DNA from: Ustilaginoidea virens
Lineage: Eukaryota > Ascomycota > Sordariomycetes > Hypocreales > Clavicipitaceae
NCBI RefSeq assembly: GCF_000687475.1
Contig: NC_057320.1
Span: forward strand, 2,232,001-2,296,000
Reading direction: 5' to 3'
DNA length: 64,000 bases
Shown here: positions 1 through 10,800 of the stretch, piece by piece
Position numbering within the stretch: the first letter of the stretch is position 1
Layout: every line of letters begins with the position of its first letter
Position numbers and translations under genes: made by a program
The notes under the pieces: model-generated
What the model was told of the DNA's origin: nothing
Seen by the model: only the letters and a program-made list of their open reading frames with translations
Database searches by the model: none

Positions 1-1
1 T

Positions 2-1189
2 AATATATAGCGCTAACGGCTACTAACTTTACTTAAAAAAGCTAGATTCGACCCTTCTATTAAGCAAGCTATCTTACTAAAGAAGGCTCTATATGGGCTA
101 AAATAAGCACCCCGCGAATGGCAATACCGGCTAAAAGACCTAATTTCTAATGAAGGCTTCTTACCTTTAGCATCTAATACTGCCGTCTTTTATAATAAGC
201 AAACCAGCACCTTTATCGTTACTTATATTAACGATTGCCTATTAGTTGGTCCAAATATAACTTATATTAACCTACTAAAAAGGAAATTTCATAAGGTCTA
301 TGCTATAGAAGACCGTAGTCCGGCTTCCTTCTTCCTAAGCGTATAAATTATACGAAATAAGAAGGAAGGTCTATTGTGGCTACACTAAGCCTAATTTATA
401 GCAGAAGTTTTAGCTAAATTCGGCTTATAGGATACTAAACCTTAGTTAATTCCACTTCAACCAGGAATTCTAAATAAATCTAGTGGAAAAAACTTTAGCC
501 CTACTAATTAGAGCCTTTATCAGAGCCTTACTGGCACTATAATGTGGCTTATAATAATAACTAGGCCCGACCTAGCATTTCCTATGCAATACCTCTCTCA
601 GTTCATATCTAAGGCAACTAATATGCATCTAAATACTGCGAAAGGCAGCTTTAGCTACCTTAAAGGCACTGAGAACCTAGCTATTTGCTTTAGTACTACT
701 AAAAGCAACCAACAGCCTATTATAACCGCTTATTCTAATAGCGATTTTGCTGGCTATAAAGAAACCTCTAAATCTACTAAAGGCTTTCTTACTACTATTA
801 ATAGTAGTCCTATTAGCTGGCGTTCTAAGCGAGCCTTTTTAGTAGTGCTATCTACTTTAGAAGCTGAATCTAATGTATTACTTAAGACTATCCGTAAGGT
901 CTAATAGCTTTCTAACCTTTATAAGGAGCTAGAAATCGATATTCTACGCCCTATACCGTTATACTGCGATAATTAGGGCTCTATTTCGAATTCTAATAAT
1001 CCTAATCAGCACGCTCGCACTAAGCATACGCTATTAAAATTCCGGTATATTAGGGAGCAAGCCCAGCTAGGCTTAGTTAAAATTACCTACTTACCTACTA
1101 ATAGTATGCCTACTGATGGTCTTACCAAGCCACTGCCGGGCCTTAAATTTACTATGTTCCGCGAGTTACTAGGTCTTAGGGCCTACTAA
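2..1189 (+). pseudogene. Copia-1 pol fragment: reverse transcriptase (C-terminal part) and RNase H
   Basis: One frame stays readable from the window edge to a TAA at 1187-1189, broken only by TAA/TAG codons where Gln is expected. The order is typical of copia: ALYGLK at about 86-103, the RT catalytic box at 224-235, a TRPDLAF motif at about 564, then RNase H with SDFAG and PISWRSKR and a late TKPLP motif. The RT box reads Tyr-Ile-Asn-Asp; the first catalytic Asp of the usual YxDD is Asn, a G-to-A change, so the enzyme would be dead. The nearest relative in the window is Copia-2. The element would copy its RNA into DNA in cytoplasmic particles. Confidence 0.9.
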
Positions 1190-1507
1190 CTTATACTAAC
1201 TTTTACTAAGGTTTTTCTTATGTTTTTCCTTAGCACTTTTATTGCAGTTTCTTTTCCTATTCTTTATACGACGATTAGCTTGCTATTACAGTAGCTAATC
1301 AGAGGGGGTGTTAAAATCCTATAGTAGCCTACTAGGCTGCTGGCCTAATGCCCTACTGGTCTACTAACCTTCTGGCCTTTATACCGCCTCTTGGACTTAT
1401 GGTAGTCTTACCTTAGGCCTTTGCCTTTTACCTTAAGGATTTTCAGTGGATTATTTACTGTATATCAAGTAAGGTAGGCCTTGTTAAAAAGGTGTGGCAT
1501 TGCTAAA

Positions 1508-1680
1508 TTAGCGTGGTAGCCCATTAGCGTGGTGGCGGCCTACTAGTGTGGTGGCTAGTCCACTAGTGTGGTGGTTAGTCACTAGCGTGGTGGCTAGTCC
1601 ACTAGTGTAGTGGCTAGTATACTAGCGTGGTGGGTAGTCACTAGCGTGGTGGCTAATTACTAGTGCAGTGGTTAGGGTGG
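1508..1680 (+). repeat. Minisatellite inside the Copia-1 LTR
   Basis: About nine degenerate units of 18-20 bp built on ACTAGYGTGGTGGCTAGTC. The array also occurs in the solo LTR (about 31965-32110, opposite strand), with copy-to-copy differences. It lies upstream of the TATA-like box, in what would be U3. A role as an enhancer array is inference only. Confidence 0.75.
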
Positions 1681-1795
1681 TTGAAAAGGCCCGATATAGT
1701 GGGGCTGCTGACGTATTGTATACGTGGTATAGCGAGCATTACGGGGAGCTTTCTTACTGGCTACCTTAGATGCCTGGGCCCACCCCTCCTTCGTG

Positions 1796-1804
1796 TATAT
1801 ATAG
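1796..1804 (+). promoter_or_regulatory. TATA-like box in the Copia-1 LTR
   Basis: TATATATAG sits mid-LTR, downstream of the minisatellite, in a short GC-richer context. The counterpart in the solo LTR (about 31827-31836, opposite strand) keeps the TATATA core. This is the usual position of the retrotransposon promoter, but no transcript evidence is available here. Confidence 0.45.
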
Positions 1805-2084
1805 AATAGCTTTCCCCCTTCTTTCTAGATAGTAGAAGGGTAGCACAATCGAGTCTGTTAATATACTATATGCCTCTTAACTTCTTACCTTCCCTGCGTT
1901 TTCTGGTTATCTTATATTTGCCTTGCCTTTACACTTGCCTTGCTTTATAGCACTTATATAGTCTTAGGACTTGGTGAAAAATCTAGTATTTATACTAAGA
2001 TTAGTTCACAGGTCGCAGACAGTCTTATGCCATCTAGCTAGCTAGTAAGGCTCTGCTTTTATAGTGACCTTGAGAATTGCAATA

Positions 2085-3194
2085 CTAATATCTACTAGCA
2101 ATGACCGCATTAGCGATACTAACCGCACTAACAATATTGACCGGACTAACGCTCCTAACCATACTAGTGATACCAGCGATACCATATGCTTCGGTATCAT
2201 AGGTATACAGACTAATAATACCCTCAGACTTAGTAATAATGCCTTCTTCCAATAGGAGGAATTAAAGCTTACTAAAGCAGGCTTTAATACTAAGCCTAAG
2301 ACGAGGCTATCGCCAACCGTGCCCTTAATATTCAACGGATATATCCTTATAGTTAATAAGACTAACGGCATAATAACGTTATACCAGAAAGGCCAAAGCA
2401 AAAAGATCGCAATCATCAATAAAAATACGCCTATAGCCCAGCGTAATTATATCGAGCAACGCGCTCGCGGTACTTATATAGCTATAGTCTGCTAACCCGA
2501 GGCGTCTTTTAACCTATCTATCGCAGCACAACACCAGCAACCTAACCCTAACAATATCACGAGGTTAAACAAGCGCCTTTAATAGCAATACGATAACTAG
2601 GATCGTAGCTTACGGTACATTAATCTAGCCCTTACTATAGCTAAACTCTTTGTATTTATTGACGGATCCTTTACTAATAATAAAGATTTAAGCTCCTAGA
2701 TTGGCTATATCATTATGCTAAGGAATAAAGAGGATAACCTTATAGATAACGCCTTCCTGCTAACCGGTAATATTATTACTTATAGCTCTATAAAGAGTAA
2801 GCGTATAACGCATAGCGCACTCGCTTCAGAGCTATATAGTATAATGCAAGGGGTCGATATCGTATACGCGATAGGTACAACCCTTAATATAATTACCAGC
2901 AGGCTAGGATTGCTAAAGATCCCTACGGTTAAATATATAGATTTGTTTTTATTATACGAATGCCTTATTAAGCTAGGCACCACTAAAGAGAAAAGGCTTA
3001 TAATAGATATTATAGCCCTACGATAGTTATATAAGCACCGGGAGATATATAAGATCCATTAGATCAATAGAAATAATAATCTCGCCGACGTAATAACTAA
3101 GGGAACGCCTAATAAAGCCCTTAAGACCTTCGTCAACTAAAATAGGGCTATTATATATATAAAAGAGTAGGTAAAAAGGCCAGTCAATATCTGA
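2085..3194 (+). pseudogene. Copia-X relic: end of RT and complete RNase H of a second copia family
   Basis: A single frame runs from the Copia-1 LTR junction to a TGA at 3192-3194, broken only by Gln- or Trp-type stops. From about 2655 it shows RNase H: FIDGSF with the first Asp, a SALASELYS segment with the catalytic Glu, a later Asp in YIDLF, and ADVITKG near the end. This RNase H type (VFxDGSF ... KLGTTKEKRLxIDI) differs from that of the other three copia elements in the window. The rest of the element lay to the left and is displaced by the Copia-1 insertion. No LTR pair was found, so its limits are uncertain. Confidence 0.8.
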
Positions 3195-3430
3195 CTGCAT
3201 TTAGGAGGTATTAGTGATATCATAAGTGGCAAGTGTATGGGTTTTCCTATATTCAATACTATATGCATTTACTGTTTTTACTGCCCCTTTTTGCCCCTTT
3301 ATATTGGCTGCGATATTTAATATACCGGCTATACGGTATAATGCCGGCCGCGCGGCGCGATAGCGTTATCGGCGGTATAACCTGCTGAGACCGTGCCGCA
3401 CTTTTCTTTCTATATATACGCCTTACATCC

Positions 3431-3487
3431 TAGCGATTCCGATATTTGCTTCTATAAAAAGAGAAGCTGCTAGTATCGGAATCGCTA
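3431..3487. repeat. Perfect 14-bp stem inverted repeat with nested second stem
   Basis: TAGCGATTCCGATA (3431-3444) is exactly complemented by TATCGGAATCGCTA (3474-3487). Inside the loop, GCTTCT (3448-3453) pairs with AGAAGC (3462-3467). The arms escaped the heavy C-to-T change seen around them. Confidence 0.85.
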
Positions 3488-3543
3488 TCGTAAGGTGCCC
3501 AATTGGGTATATTGCGACGGATATGCCGCGCACACCTGTTGCG

Positions 3544-3659
3544 CACGATATGGCCACTTTTGCCCCTGTGCCCCTAAGCCCGGTAGGGCACGCGGGCAGC
3601 CCGGCCCGACTGCGCCGATGCACATGATAACGGCACACGCACAAAAAGGCCATATCGTG
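3544..3659. repeat. Second inverted repeat, 12-bp perfect arms
   Basis: CACGATATGGCC (3544-3555) is complemented by GGCCATATCGTG (3648-3659), with T-rich and A-rich extensions on the loop side. The roughly 90-bp interior is GC-rich. An apparent minus-strand frame at 3423-3653 is not credible as a protein. Confidence 0.75.
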
Positions 3660-3698
3660 TAATTACCCTCTTTTGGTTCCTTTCTTTCCTTTTAGATA

Positions 3699-3799
3699 GT
3701 AGTCATTAGTAAAGCAATTAAATCCTTTACTTAGTGACCTCCCGGTATATAATACCACGCGCGCGACCCTACGTATAACTGGGTACCCCGAGTTTATAT
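3699..3799 (+). repeat. Left arm of a 101-bp inverted repeat (foldback or TIR element)
   Basis: The sequence from GTAGTCATTAGTAAAGC inward is found inverted at 22743-22843, with mostly transition differences. Shared landmarks are CCTTTACTTAGTGACC, GCGCGCGACCCTAC and GGGTACCCCGAGTTT. The two arms are now 19 kb apart because LINE-A, and then other elements, inserted between them. The original unit was probably a short foldback or MITE-like element. Confidence 0.7.
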
Positions 3800-3804
3800 C
3801 AACA

Positions 3805-5743
3805 TTACTACCTTTTATATAAAGGCTTTATTCTACTCTTTTACTAAGATAAATATATATACTATATAGCTTACCGGCTAACTCTAGAGTATTACTAATA
3901 TTACGACCCTAAAAAAGGTACCTAAAGCTCCTAGCGTAGAGCCTTAATAGAACTCCTATACTAAAATAGCCTAAAATACCGTAAAAAAGGCCTACTAAAA
4001 ATAGGTAGTATATTATACCCTAGAGAATCTTAGTATTACGTAAAAAATAGGGGCGACCTAATCCTATATAGTATAAAAGGAATAGTATTAATTATAAAGA
4101 GAAGCCTTTAATAAAGCTACTACCTAGAATGCCGACCTATAGTCCCTAGAGAAATAGGCCTATCTATATAGCGGCCTTTTATTTAAATTAAGAGAGATCC
4201 CTCTATTAAAATAAGGCGGCCTAAGCCTAAAAGCTATAATATATAAGGAAAAAGCATAAGTCTTCGCTAAATAGTTCTTCCCTACCTCTTAAGCTACTTA
4301 TAATAATATCTCTAACCTAATATTCCCCTAATTTACTACTATTATATTTCCCCCTATCGATTCCTTTTCCTATAAAGAGGTATATATCGTATTATGCAAT
4401 ATAGTAGGCTAGAAAGCATTAGGCCTTATTAGGCTTCTAATAGGATTCCTTAAAGTATATAGCCCCCTATTTATTACCGCTCTTATATATCTCCTAAATA
4501 AGATATACCGTATTAGGTATTATTTAGCTTAGTATTAGGAGGCTAGAGTAGTAGTACTATAGAAACTAGGGAAAAAGCTAAAAGAGTACTTTAAGGCAGG
4601 AGGCTAAAGACTAATATCGCTTTTTAATCTAATAGAAAAAGTTATAGAAGCTATAGTTATATAATGGCTTACTACTATTTTTAAAAAGGGTAATCTCCTT
4701 TTAGACCTTTAAATAGGCAATAAGGCAAACCGGTTAATTAATATAATACTAAGTATACTAATCGAAATTATATATATAACCTAGCACTATATTAAGATCG
4801 CCTTGCTATTTTAATTAGATATTTTAGCTGCATTTAATACTATTAATTATACCTGCTTTATCTACCTATTACTAGAAAAAAGGCTTTTACTTTAGCTAGC
4901 GGTATAAGTATATAGCTTTATCGATTCGTATTCGATATAAATTTACTTTAAGGGGTAATTTATAGATAAACTATTGATTACTACTAAGGTCCCTTAAAGG
5001 TCCCCTTTCTTTTTTATCTTTTTTTTTATTTATATTATACCGCTTTATAAGAGACTATAGGAGGTTATATTAACTATTATGCTAGGCTTTACTAATAATA
5101 TTAATATTATAGCCTATAGGAGAGATATAGGGGAGATTGAAGTGCTATTCAAGAAAGCATAGGCTATTTGCGATAATTGGTTTAAATAAATAGGACTAAA
5201 TTTTAATCTTAATAAGAGTAAGCTTATCTATTTCACCTATATATATAAGGCAGATAAGACCCTAGTATAACTCGGGATAGCTTTAATATAGCCAAAATAG
5301 TATATTAGATTCTTAAGGGTCAAAATCTACTATAAGCTAAAATAAAGGGAATACTATATTAAGATTATAAAGAAATTCAAGTAGTAGCGATTTATATTTA
5401 CGGCAATAGTAGCCTCTATTTAGGGTTATTAATATTAAGAAGTATATTTTATCTATATATAGGTTATCTAAACTTCTATTACCTTTAGTATAAGGGTATA
5501 GTATACCCTTATCGCCCCTAGAGGGGTAGCGAAAGGCATTATAAAATCTTTAGCTATAGAATAATTAGCCTACCTTTATATAATTATTAGGGCCTTTAAG
5601 GCTATACTATTAAATACCCTTAAGATTAAGGCAGTTATACCCTTAATCGACTTCTATTTTAACTATATCTACTAATAGTTCTTCAAAAGAATAGCTAAAA
5701 TAGGTATAACTAATAAGATTAATTGTATATTAATAGTAGTAGT
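3805..5743 (+). pseudogene. LINE-A, first part: 5'-truncated Tad1-like LINE ORF2 (reverse transcriptase)
   Basis: This aligns with LINE-B from about 25730 onward; ORF1 and the endonuclease are missing, so it is a 5'-truncated copy. The RT segment is recognisable by RLISLFNLIEKVIEAIV (about 4612), a DILAAFNTINY segment and the catalytic box at 5088-5108. That box reads Phe-Thr-Asn-Asn, with both catalytic Asp codons changed to Asn. All stops are TAA/TAG/TGA in Gln/Trp-like positions and CpA dinucleotides are nearly absent, so this copy is heavily RIPed. It stops at the gypsy insertion and resumes at 20559. The exact left end is uncertain by about 20 bp. Confidence 0.85.
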
Positions 5744-5996
5744 TATAAAGGACTAGCCCTAGGGCTATTGCGAATAGGCGTCGAATAAATATATTAAATA
5801 GACTAAGGAGGAAAGAGAGAGAACCCGAATAGGGGCCTCTCGATAGTCTATTTAACTATACGTTAGCACGGGTCGAGGTCTTAGTATAGTCCCGTGACCC
5901 TATGCCGCTAACTTATATAACCCTACCTAGGCTAGGCACGGGCGCAGCCCGAATCCTAGCCACATTATAGCATAGGCATAGCCTAAGCCTGTAATA
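5744..5996 (-). repeat. 3' LTR of the gypsy element (253 bp)
   Basis: It matches 20301-20553 along its full length. It is the more mutated copy: its ends read TATAAAGG and CTGTAATA where the other copy has TGTAAAGG and CCGTGACA. It is the 3' LTR because a purine tract on the minus strand lies directly inside it and pol runs toward it. Confidence 0.92.
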
Positions 5997-5998
5997 TA

Positions 5999-6013
5999 CC
6001 CCCCTCCTCCGCC
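5999..6013 (-). other. Polypurine tract of the gypsy element
   Basis: On the minus strand this reads GGCGGAGGAGGGGGG and ends 2 bp before the 3' LTR. It is the expected plus-strand primer site and independently sets the element's orientation. Confidence 0.8.
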
Positions 6014-6399
6014 TTACAGTTAAATTAATTACATTCTAAAACCCGCCTATCCTCTACATAGGCCTAATTAGGTCGCCTAGGTTATTATCCCAATAACCTT
6101 AAGTTTATTTGTTAGGTCCGGTTTATGTAAGTAGGGGATATTATAGAGTATTAATTTAGGAAGGTAGTATAATAGAAACGCATAAAAGGCCGGCGTCATA
6201 TCGCTAGTTAGAAGCTATTTATAGTAGCCATTAGTATTGTAAAAAATTTTTCGCTAGCTATCGGTAGGTAATCCCCTTAGGTAAAAGTGCGTTTTTTTTT
6301 ATACTTTTTTTATCACCCTTTTTCTTCTTTTTCTCTTCCTTCCTATAGCCGATTTAATTATCGTTAGCGTCCTACCGTAAGTATTATCCCCCCTGCCTA

Positions 6400-7280
6400 G
6401 GGTTATATTAGATGCTAATATTAATAGACTAATTACCTATATATTCTCTAAAAGGTTATACCCTATCTCTGCCTATATTTAATATATATATCGGTTCGAG
6501 CCTAATACGACTCTATATTCCCTTAATTAACAGCCGAACCCTAGTGGTAGCTAAGCTATAGGCAATACGATAACCCCTATAGAACCTAATATTATAGAAA
6601 TCTTACAACCTATAAGCGGTCTAATTGCCCTATTTATTAAGCGTTTTAGCCCTTTAGAGTATAAACGCAAGCTATAGCGCGCTATAGGCGATTACTTATT
6701 AGAGAGTAATTCTTCCGATAAAAAGTATAAATACGCTTACGATAAAGAGTTTTTATATAAGCGATATAACCGAAAAATATAGGCGATTAGTATTCTCCCT
6801 ATCTATATACGAAAAGGCAAGAGTAAGGGCTGCTCTTACTACTAAAATATATATAATTTATGCATATAGCTCGACTTTAAGCTTATTAGTAATCCTAAAC
6901 TCTAGTGGATCTACTAAGTATAAATTAAGGCTTATAAGGAGGGCACTATTATTATTAAACTTATATATCCTGCGATCGAAACGATTAAGGCTTAGGCTAT
7001 TATCCTTTCGCCCTCTTTTTAGGCTCTTAATAATTAGTAGCGGCATACTATAGCTGCTAACTAAATAACTCCCTATATCCTATATCTTACTTTTAGTCCC
7101 CGCGGTACTACTAATAAAGTATTAATTAAAATCTTTTAGGCTATAACTCTCTCTTACCGCTAAACTAAGTCGGTCATTAATTTAGCCCCTATATTAAGCG
7201 TAATATAAGATATATAATAAAAGGCCTAGGAGTATTATACCTAGATAGAGTAGTATTTAGTGGCTCTTACCTAGCCCTAT
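6400..7280 (+). pseudogene. Antisense open frame between gypsy pol and 3' LTR (unknown product)
   Basis: On the plus strand, opposite to gag-pol, one frame can be followed for roughly 290 codons with only TAA/TAG stops. It begins near a LDANINRLITYIF segment, passes a charged stretch with ESNSSDKKYKYAYDKEFL at about 6697-6750 and ends in a Pro-rich tail. The charged, varied composition looks like protein. The minus strand over the first half is worse, although a short minus frame (6858-7046) is stop-free. I do not recognise a domain. Antisense ORFs in this position are known from some plant gypsy elements (Ogre/Athila-type). Alternatives are a chance frame in AT-rich DNA or an older nested insertion. 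Confidence 0.45.
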
Positions 7281-7850
7281 CTAGCCCCCCCTCCTGCCTG
7301 CCTTTTACTAACCTATTATACTAGGGAACCGCCTGCCTATAAGTAGGGTGTATAGGTTCCCCTAAAGGCCTAGCCATATTATCTACCGTAAAACGCTCTA
7401 GCGCTATAGCAGCTTTAGCCGGCACCGCTATATCCCTTGCCGCCGCTGCTATAGACCCTATAACATCCTTAATAGGCCCTATTATAGCCCCCCTTATATT
7501 CCCTATATAATATATCCCCTAGAATGCTATTATATTAGGGTCGTATAGGCAATTATCCGCGCTAGGCCTACTCGCTATATGCACGCCCGACCCCCTATAG
7601 ATACCACTATAAGGGTTATATATAGCCGCCCCCGCTACTACCGCCCCTATAGTAATAGCTGCCGCAAAGGTACGCCGATCTCAATAGTATTAAAGAGGGC
7701 CTATATAACGATAAGTATAGTAGTTATAATATAGGAGAAGGGGGAGGGTAGTATTAGCCTAGGAGAAGGGCAGACGAGCTAAATATTTTTTTTTTTTAAT
7801 ATTTTAAGGGTTTTTTTTTTTTTTTTAAATAGGCGTTTTAGTATCGTATA
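7281..7850. other. Low-complexity spacer at the end of gypsy pol
   Basis: About 7300-7650 is open in both orientations and rich in Ala/Pro/Ile codons, so no strand can be chosen. From about 7740 to 7830 there are G-rich runs followed by long T runs (about 7788-7825). No recognisable domain is present. Confidence 0.4.
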
Positions 7851-10800
7851 TAGGTCCAGTCGACTTTATTTTAATAGCCTAATAGGCCTATTATATATAC
7901 GAATATTACCCTATTTAATTTTAAATGCCTTTTATACTACTAAATCTTTAAAGTTTTCTAGAGGTTTCTATATAGGTAAATTATATCTTATCTATTTAAC
8001 TAATATATTATAGTTCCTACCCTAGCCCTAAGTATTTCTCGCCGCTAATATCGCCTTAACCTTATATTCTTTATATAGCTAGTTAGAATCTTAAAGGAGA
8101 ATAAATAGGGGCCTAAGTTTAGTATTAGTTATAGTCTATATAAGAAGCGGATTAAAAGCAGCCTATTTAATAAGATCGATATAAAAAACTAAATAAATAC
8201 CCTTAGGGATATTAAGCTAGATAGTAAATAAGGATAAGATAGCGATAATAGTATATTTAGTAGAGACCTAATTAAGCTTTTTATAAGGGCGATTTATCCT
8301 AATATTTCTTAGGCTAAGCTATATATAGTCTCTGACCTAGAAATACTCTATTAGGCGGTATAAACGGTTTATTATATCTTATTATTATTATTATATAAAG
8401 GCGATAGTAGCTTAGGCTAATTCCCCTCCTTCTTAAAGGTTAATTAGGAGAGTATTGCCTGCCCTTTTAGTATCTTTATGCTTAGTATTACCTTTAAGGC
8501 CGGTATAATAGTTAGTATATCGAACCTATTAAAAAGCTAGTTCGGGCTAAACCTTATTACTAATAATATTTAGTTATTTAGGGCGAGTTAGTATATAACA
8601 AGGTACTTAGGCTAATTATACTAGTTAAAGGAGATTATAATATAGAAAATAGCCTAGACCTTTTAGTTTATTTATTTTATATTACTATCGGTTTAAGGAT
8701 AATATATAATTGAAAGAAGTTATTTAGTCCTAATTACCTTATAAAGTATTATTTAGAATTATCCTATTTAATCTGAGCCTCTATTATTAATAATCTTATT
8801 AGGGAATCTATAGAAGCGCTATTAGTATTATTAGAATTGCTTTATATACTCTTCGGCTATTATAGAGTATATCGCCTTTAGCTAAATATACTTTAATAAG
8901 CGGTTAGTAATTACTATAAGGAAGCGTGGGTTAAAAGAGTTATAAGTAGGGAGGTCTATTATAAAGTCTACTAATATTTGCGACTAAAAATAGTCTAGGA
9001 TTAGTAAAGGCTATAGTAGACCCTATTATAGCTAGCGGCTTTTATATGCCCTATAGTATTGATAGTTTTAAATAAACCTTACTACCTTAGATAATATATT
9101 ATCGAAATAATAATCCTATTATAGTAATTAAAAGGTAGTATTCTTCCTTAGGTAACCCGCTATAAGCGAGTTATAGTACCATTAGATTACCATTATAGTT
9201 AAGGGCTTAAACGATAAGAGTTATACCTACCCCTAGTAGAGTAGTATACTATATGTATTTAGGGTATAGTCTATAATTTATTCCTATATTGCTACTGCTA
9301 TAGGGAATTATCGCTCTTTATTCGCTATTACCGTCTATTATACCTAGTATATACTATTTTTAGATATTATTTAGTCCTAAAGAGCCTAAAGGTAAATATT
9401 AGTAAAGATATATAGGCTATAAGGTAGGGTAATCTCTAAATCTAAAATTAGGGTCCTAATACCTACTATCCTATCTATATTAAATACTAAAATAAATAGT
9501 AGTTTTAAGATTTAATCGATTTATAGCTCTATTTGATCTACCTTTTATTTCTGTCGAGAAAGTATATTAAGGTATTAGGCTTATAACCCTAGTTTATACT
9601 AAAGATAGAGGTTAAAAAGTACTAAAGTTTTGGCCTATTAGGCTTATCGTTTAGATATTTTATATAATTAGGCGAAATACTCTAGGTTCTTATAGTCGGT
9701 AAGGATAGTAAAGGGGGAGGCTATTAAATAGAATTCTACTAATTATACCTTAAGGCAAAAGATAATAATAAGGAGTTTCTTATCGTATATAGTATAATTC
9801 TATTCTATATTTAATAAGTGAGTAGAATAGTATATAATTAGGTAAAGTATACTATCTTCCCCGACTTATAATAGATAGTTACTAAAGGCTATATTAGAAC
9901 TATCTATCTTAAGGACTATCTCCTTATTAAGGTCCTATTAGGCGAGAACTAAAGATAATATAAAATACTATTTAAGCGCTTAGAATACCGCCTTTTCTTT
10001 ATTTAACTATTAGAAAAGAATCCTTTTCTTTATTAACTTAACTAAAGGGTCGATAAGGCAGGAGAAATTTAAAATAAAATTATAATAAAAGTTAGCGAAA
10101 TTAAGGAAACTATAAATGCCTTTTAATTTTGTAGGTACTTCTTAGTTCTAGATAGCTTTAATCTTTTTAGGGTCTAAATAGATTTCTTTTCTAGCTATTA
10201 CGATATATCTTACGTATTAGACCTCCTTTACTATAAAGTTATATTTATTAAGATCTAAATTTAAGCTAGCCTTTTATAATTATCGAAGGACTTCCTTAAT
10301 ACGCCCTATATAGTCCGCTTTTAATCCCCTAATATAGATTAAAATATTATTAAGGTAGGCAGTTATAAAGTCTCCTAGTATATTCCCTAAGGCCCTATTA
10401 ATATATCTTTAAAAGGTTATAAAGGCTTTAGTTAGGCCAAATAGTATAATAAGCCATTTAAATAGTCCGAATCATATATAGAATATAGTTAAGTATTTAT
10501 TATCCTTTATAATATATATCTTATAGAATATTATATATATATTAATATTAGTAAACTATTTCACCTAAAATAGGGATTGTAAGGTCTTTTTAATTAAGGG
10601 GAGGGGATATTAATCTCAGACTATAACCTTATTAAGGGCCTAATAATCGATATAAAAACGCTACCTATTATTCCCCTTTCTAGCTAATAGGACTAATATT
10701 ACTACCGATAAAGAGCTTATATAGATCTATCTTTTATCTATTAGGTTAATTATTTATCTCCGAACCTTAAGTAACTAGTCTTATAGTATATTATATAATA

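Larger units (their letters stand above)
1..2084 (+). mobile_element. Copia-1: 3' part of a Ty1/copia LTR retrotransposon
   Basis: The element enters the window inside its reverse-transcriptase domain and ends with its 3' LTR (1309-2084). A purine tract (1301-1308) sits directly before the LTR, as expected for plus-strand priming on a + strand element. The 5' LTR lies outside the window, so its target duplication cannot be checked. Downstream it abuts the RNase H region of a different copia family, so it inserted into that relic. A related LTR occurs as a solo copy at 31289-32310 on the other strand, which helps fix the LTR ends. Confidence 0.9.
1309..2084 (+). repeat. 3' LTR of Copia-1 (776 bp)
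   Basis: It begins TGTTAAAATC directly after the purine tract. Its far end (GAATTGCAATA) is inferred from the solo copy at 31289-32310, where an AATGC duplication defines both ends. The solo copy is about 765 bp once its own insert is removed. The LTR holds a degenerate minisatellite (1508-1680) and a TATA-like box (1796-1804). Its end is unusual: the solo copy ends ...GCAGTA rather than the common ...CA, so the last three bases are less certain. Confidence 0.85.
3195..3698. other. GC-richer, hairpin-rich stretch, possibly the LTR of the copia relic
   Basis: It follows the copia relic's stop codon. A purine stretch at about 3204-3209 is followed by a TG-start (about 3215) that could open an LTR, and CTATATATACG at about 3411 could be its TATA box. 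From about 3330 to 3640 base composition is clearly richer in G and C than the surroundings. Two strong inverted repeats lie within it. I find no matching second LTR, so the LTR reading is weak. No protein frame is convincing. Confidence 0.35.

Noticed and set aside
2042..2419. Minus-strand 125-codon frame over the Copia-1/Copia-X junction
   Set aside because: It crosses an insertion junction and is antisense to the readable Copia-X polyprotein.
3423..3653. Minus-strand 76-codon frame in the GC-richer stretch
   Set aside because: It spans both inverted repeats and has no recognisable composition or motif.
7900..8640. A long plus-strand frame opposite the end of gypsy pol
   Set aside because: The minus strand here reads as the integrase C-terminus and chromodomain with clear homology, so the plus frame is a shadow in AT-rich RIPed DNA.
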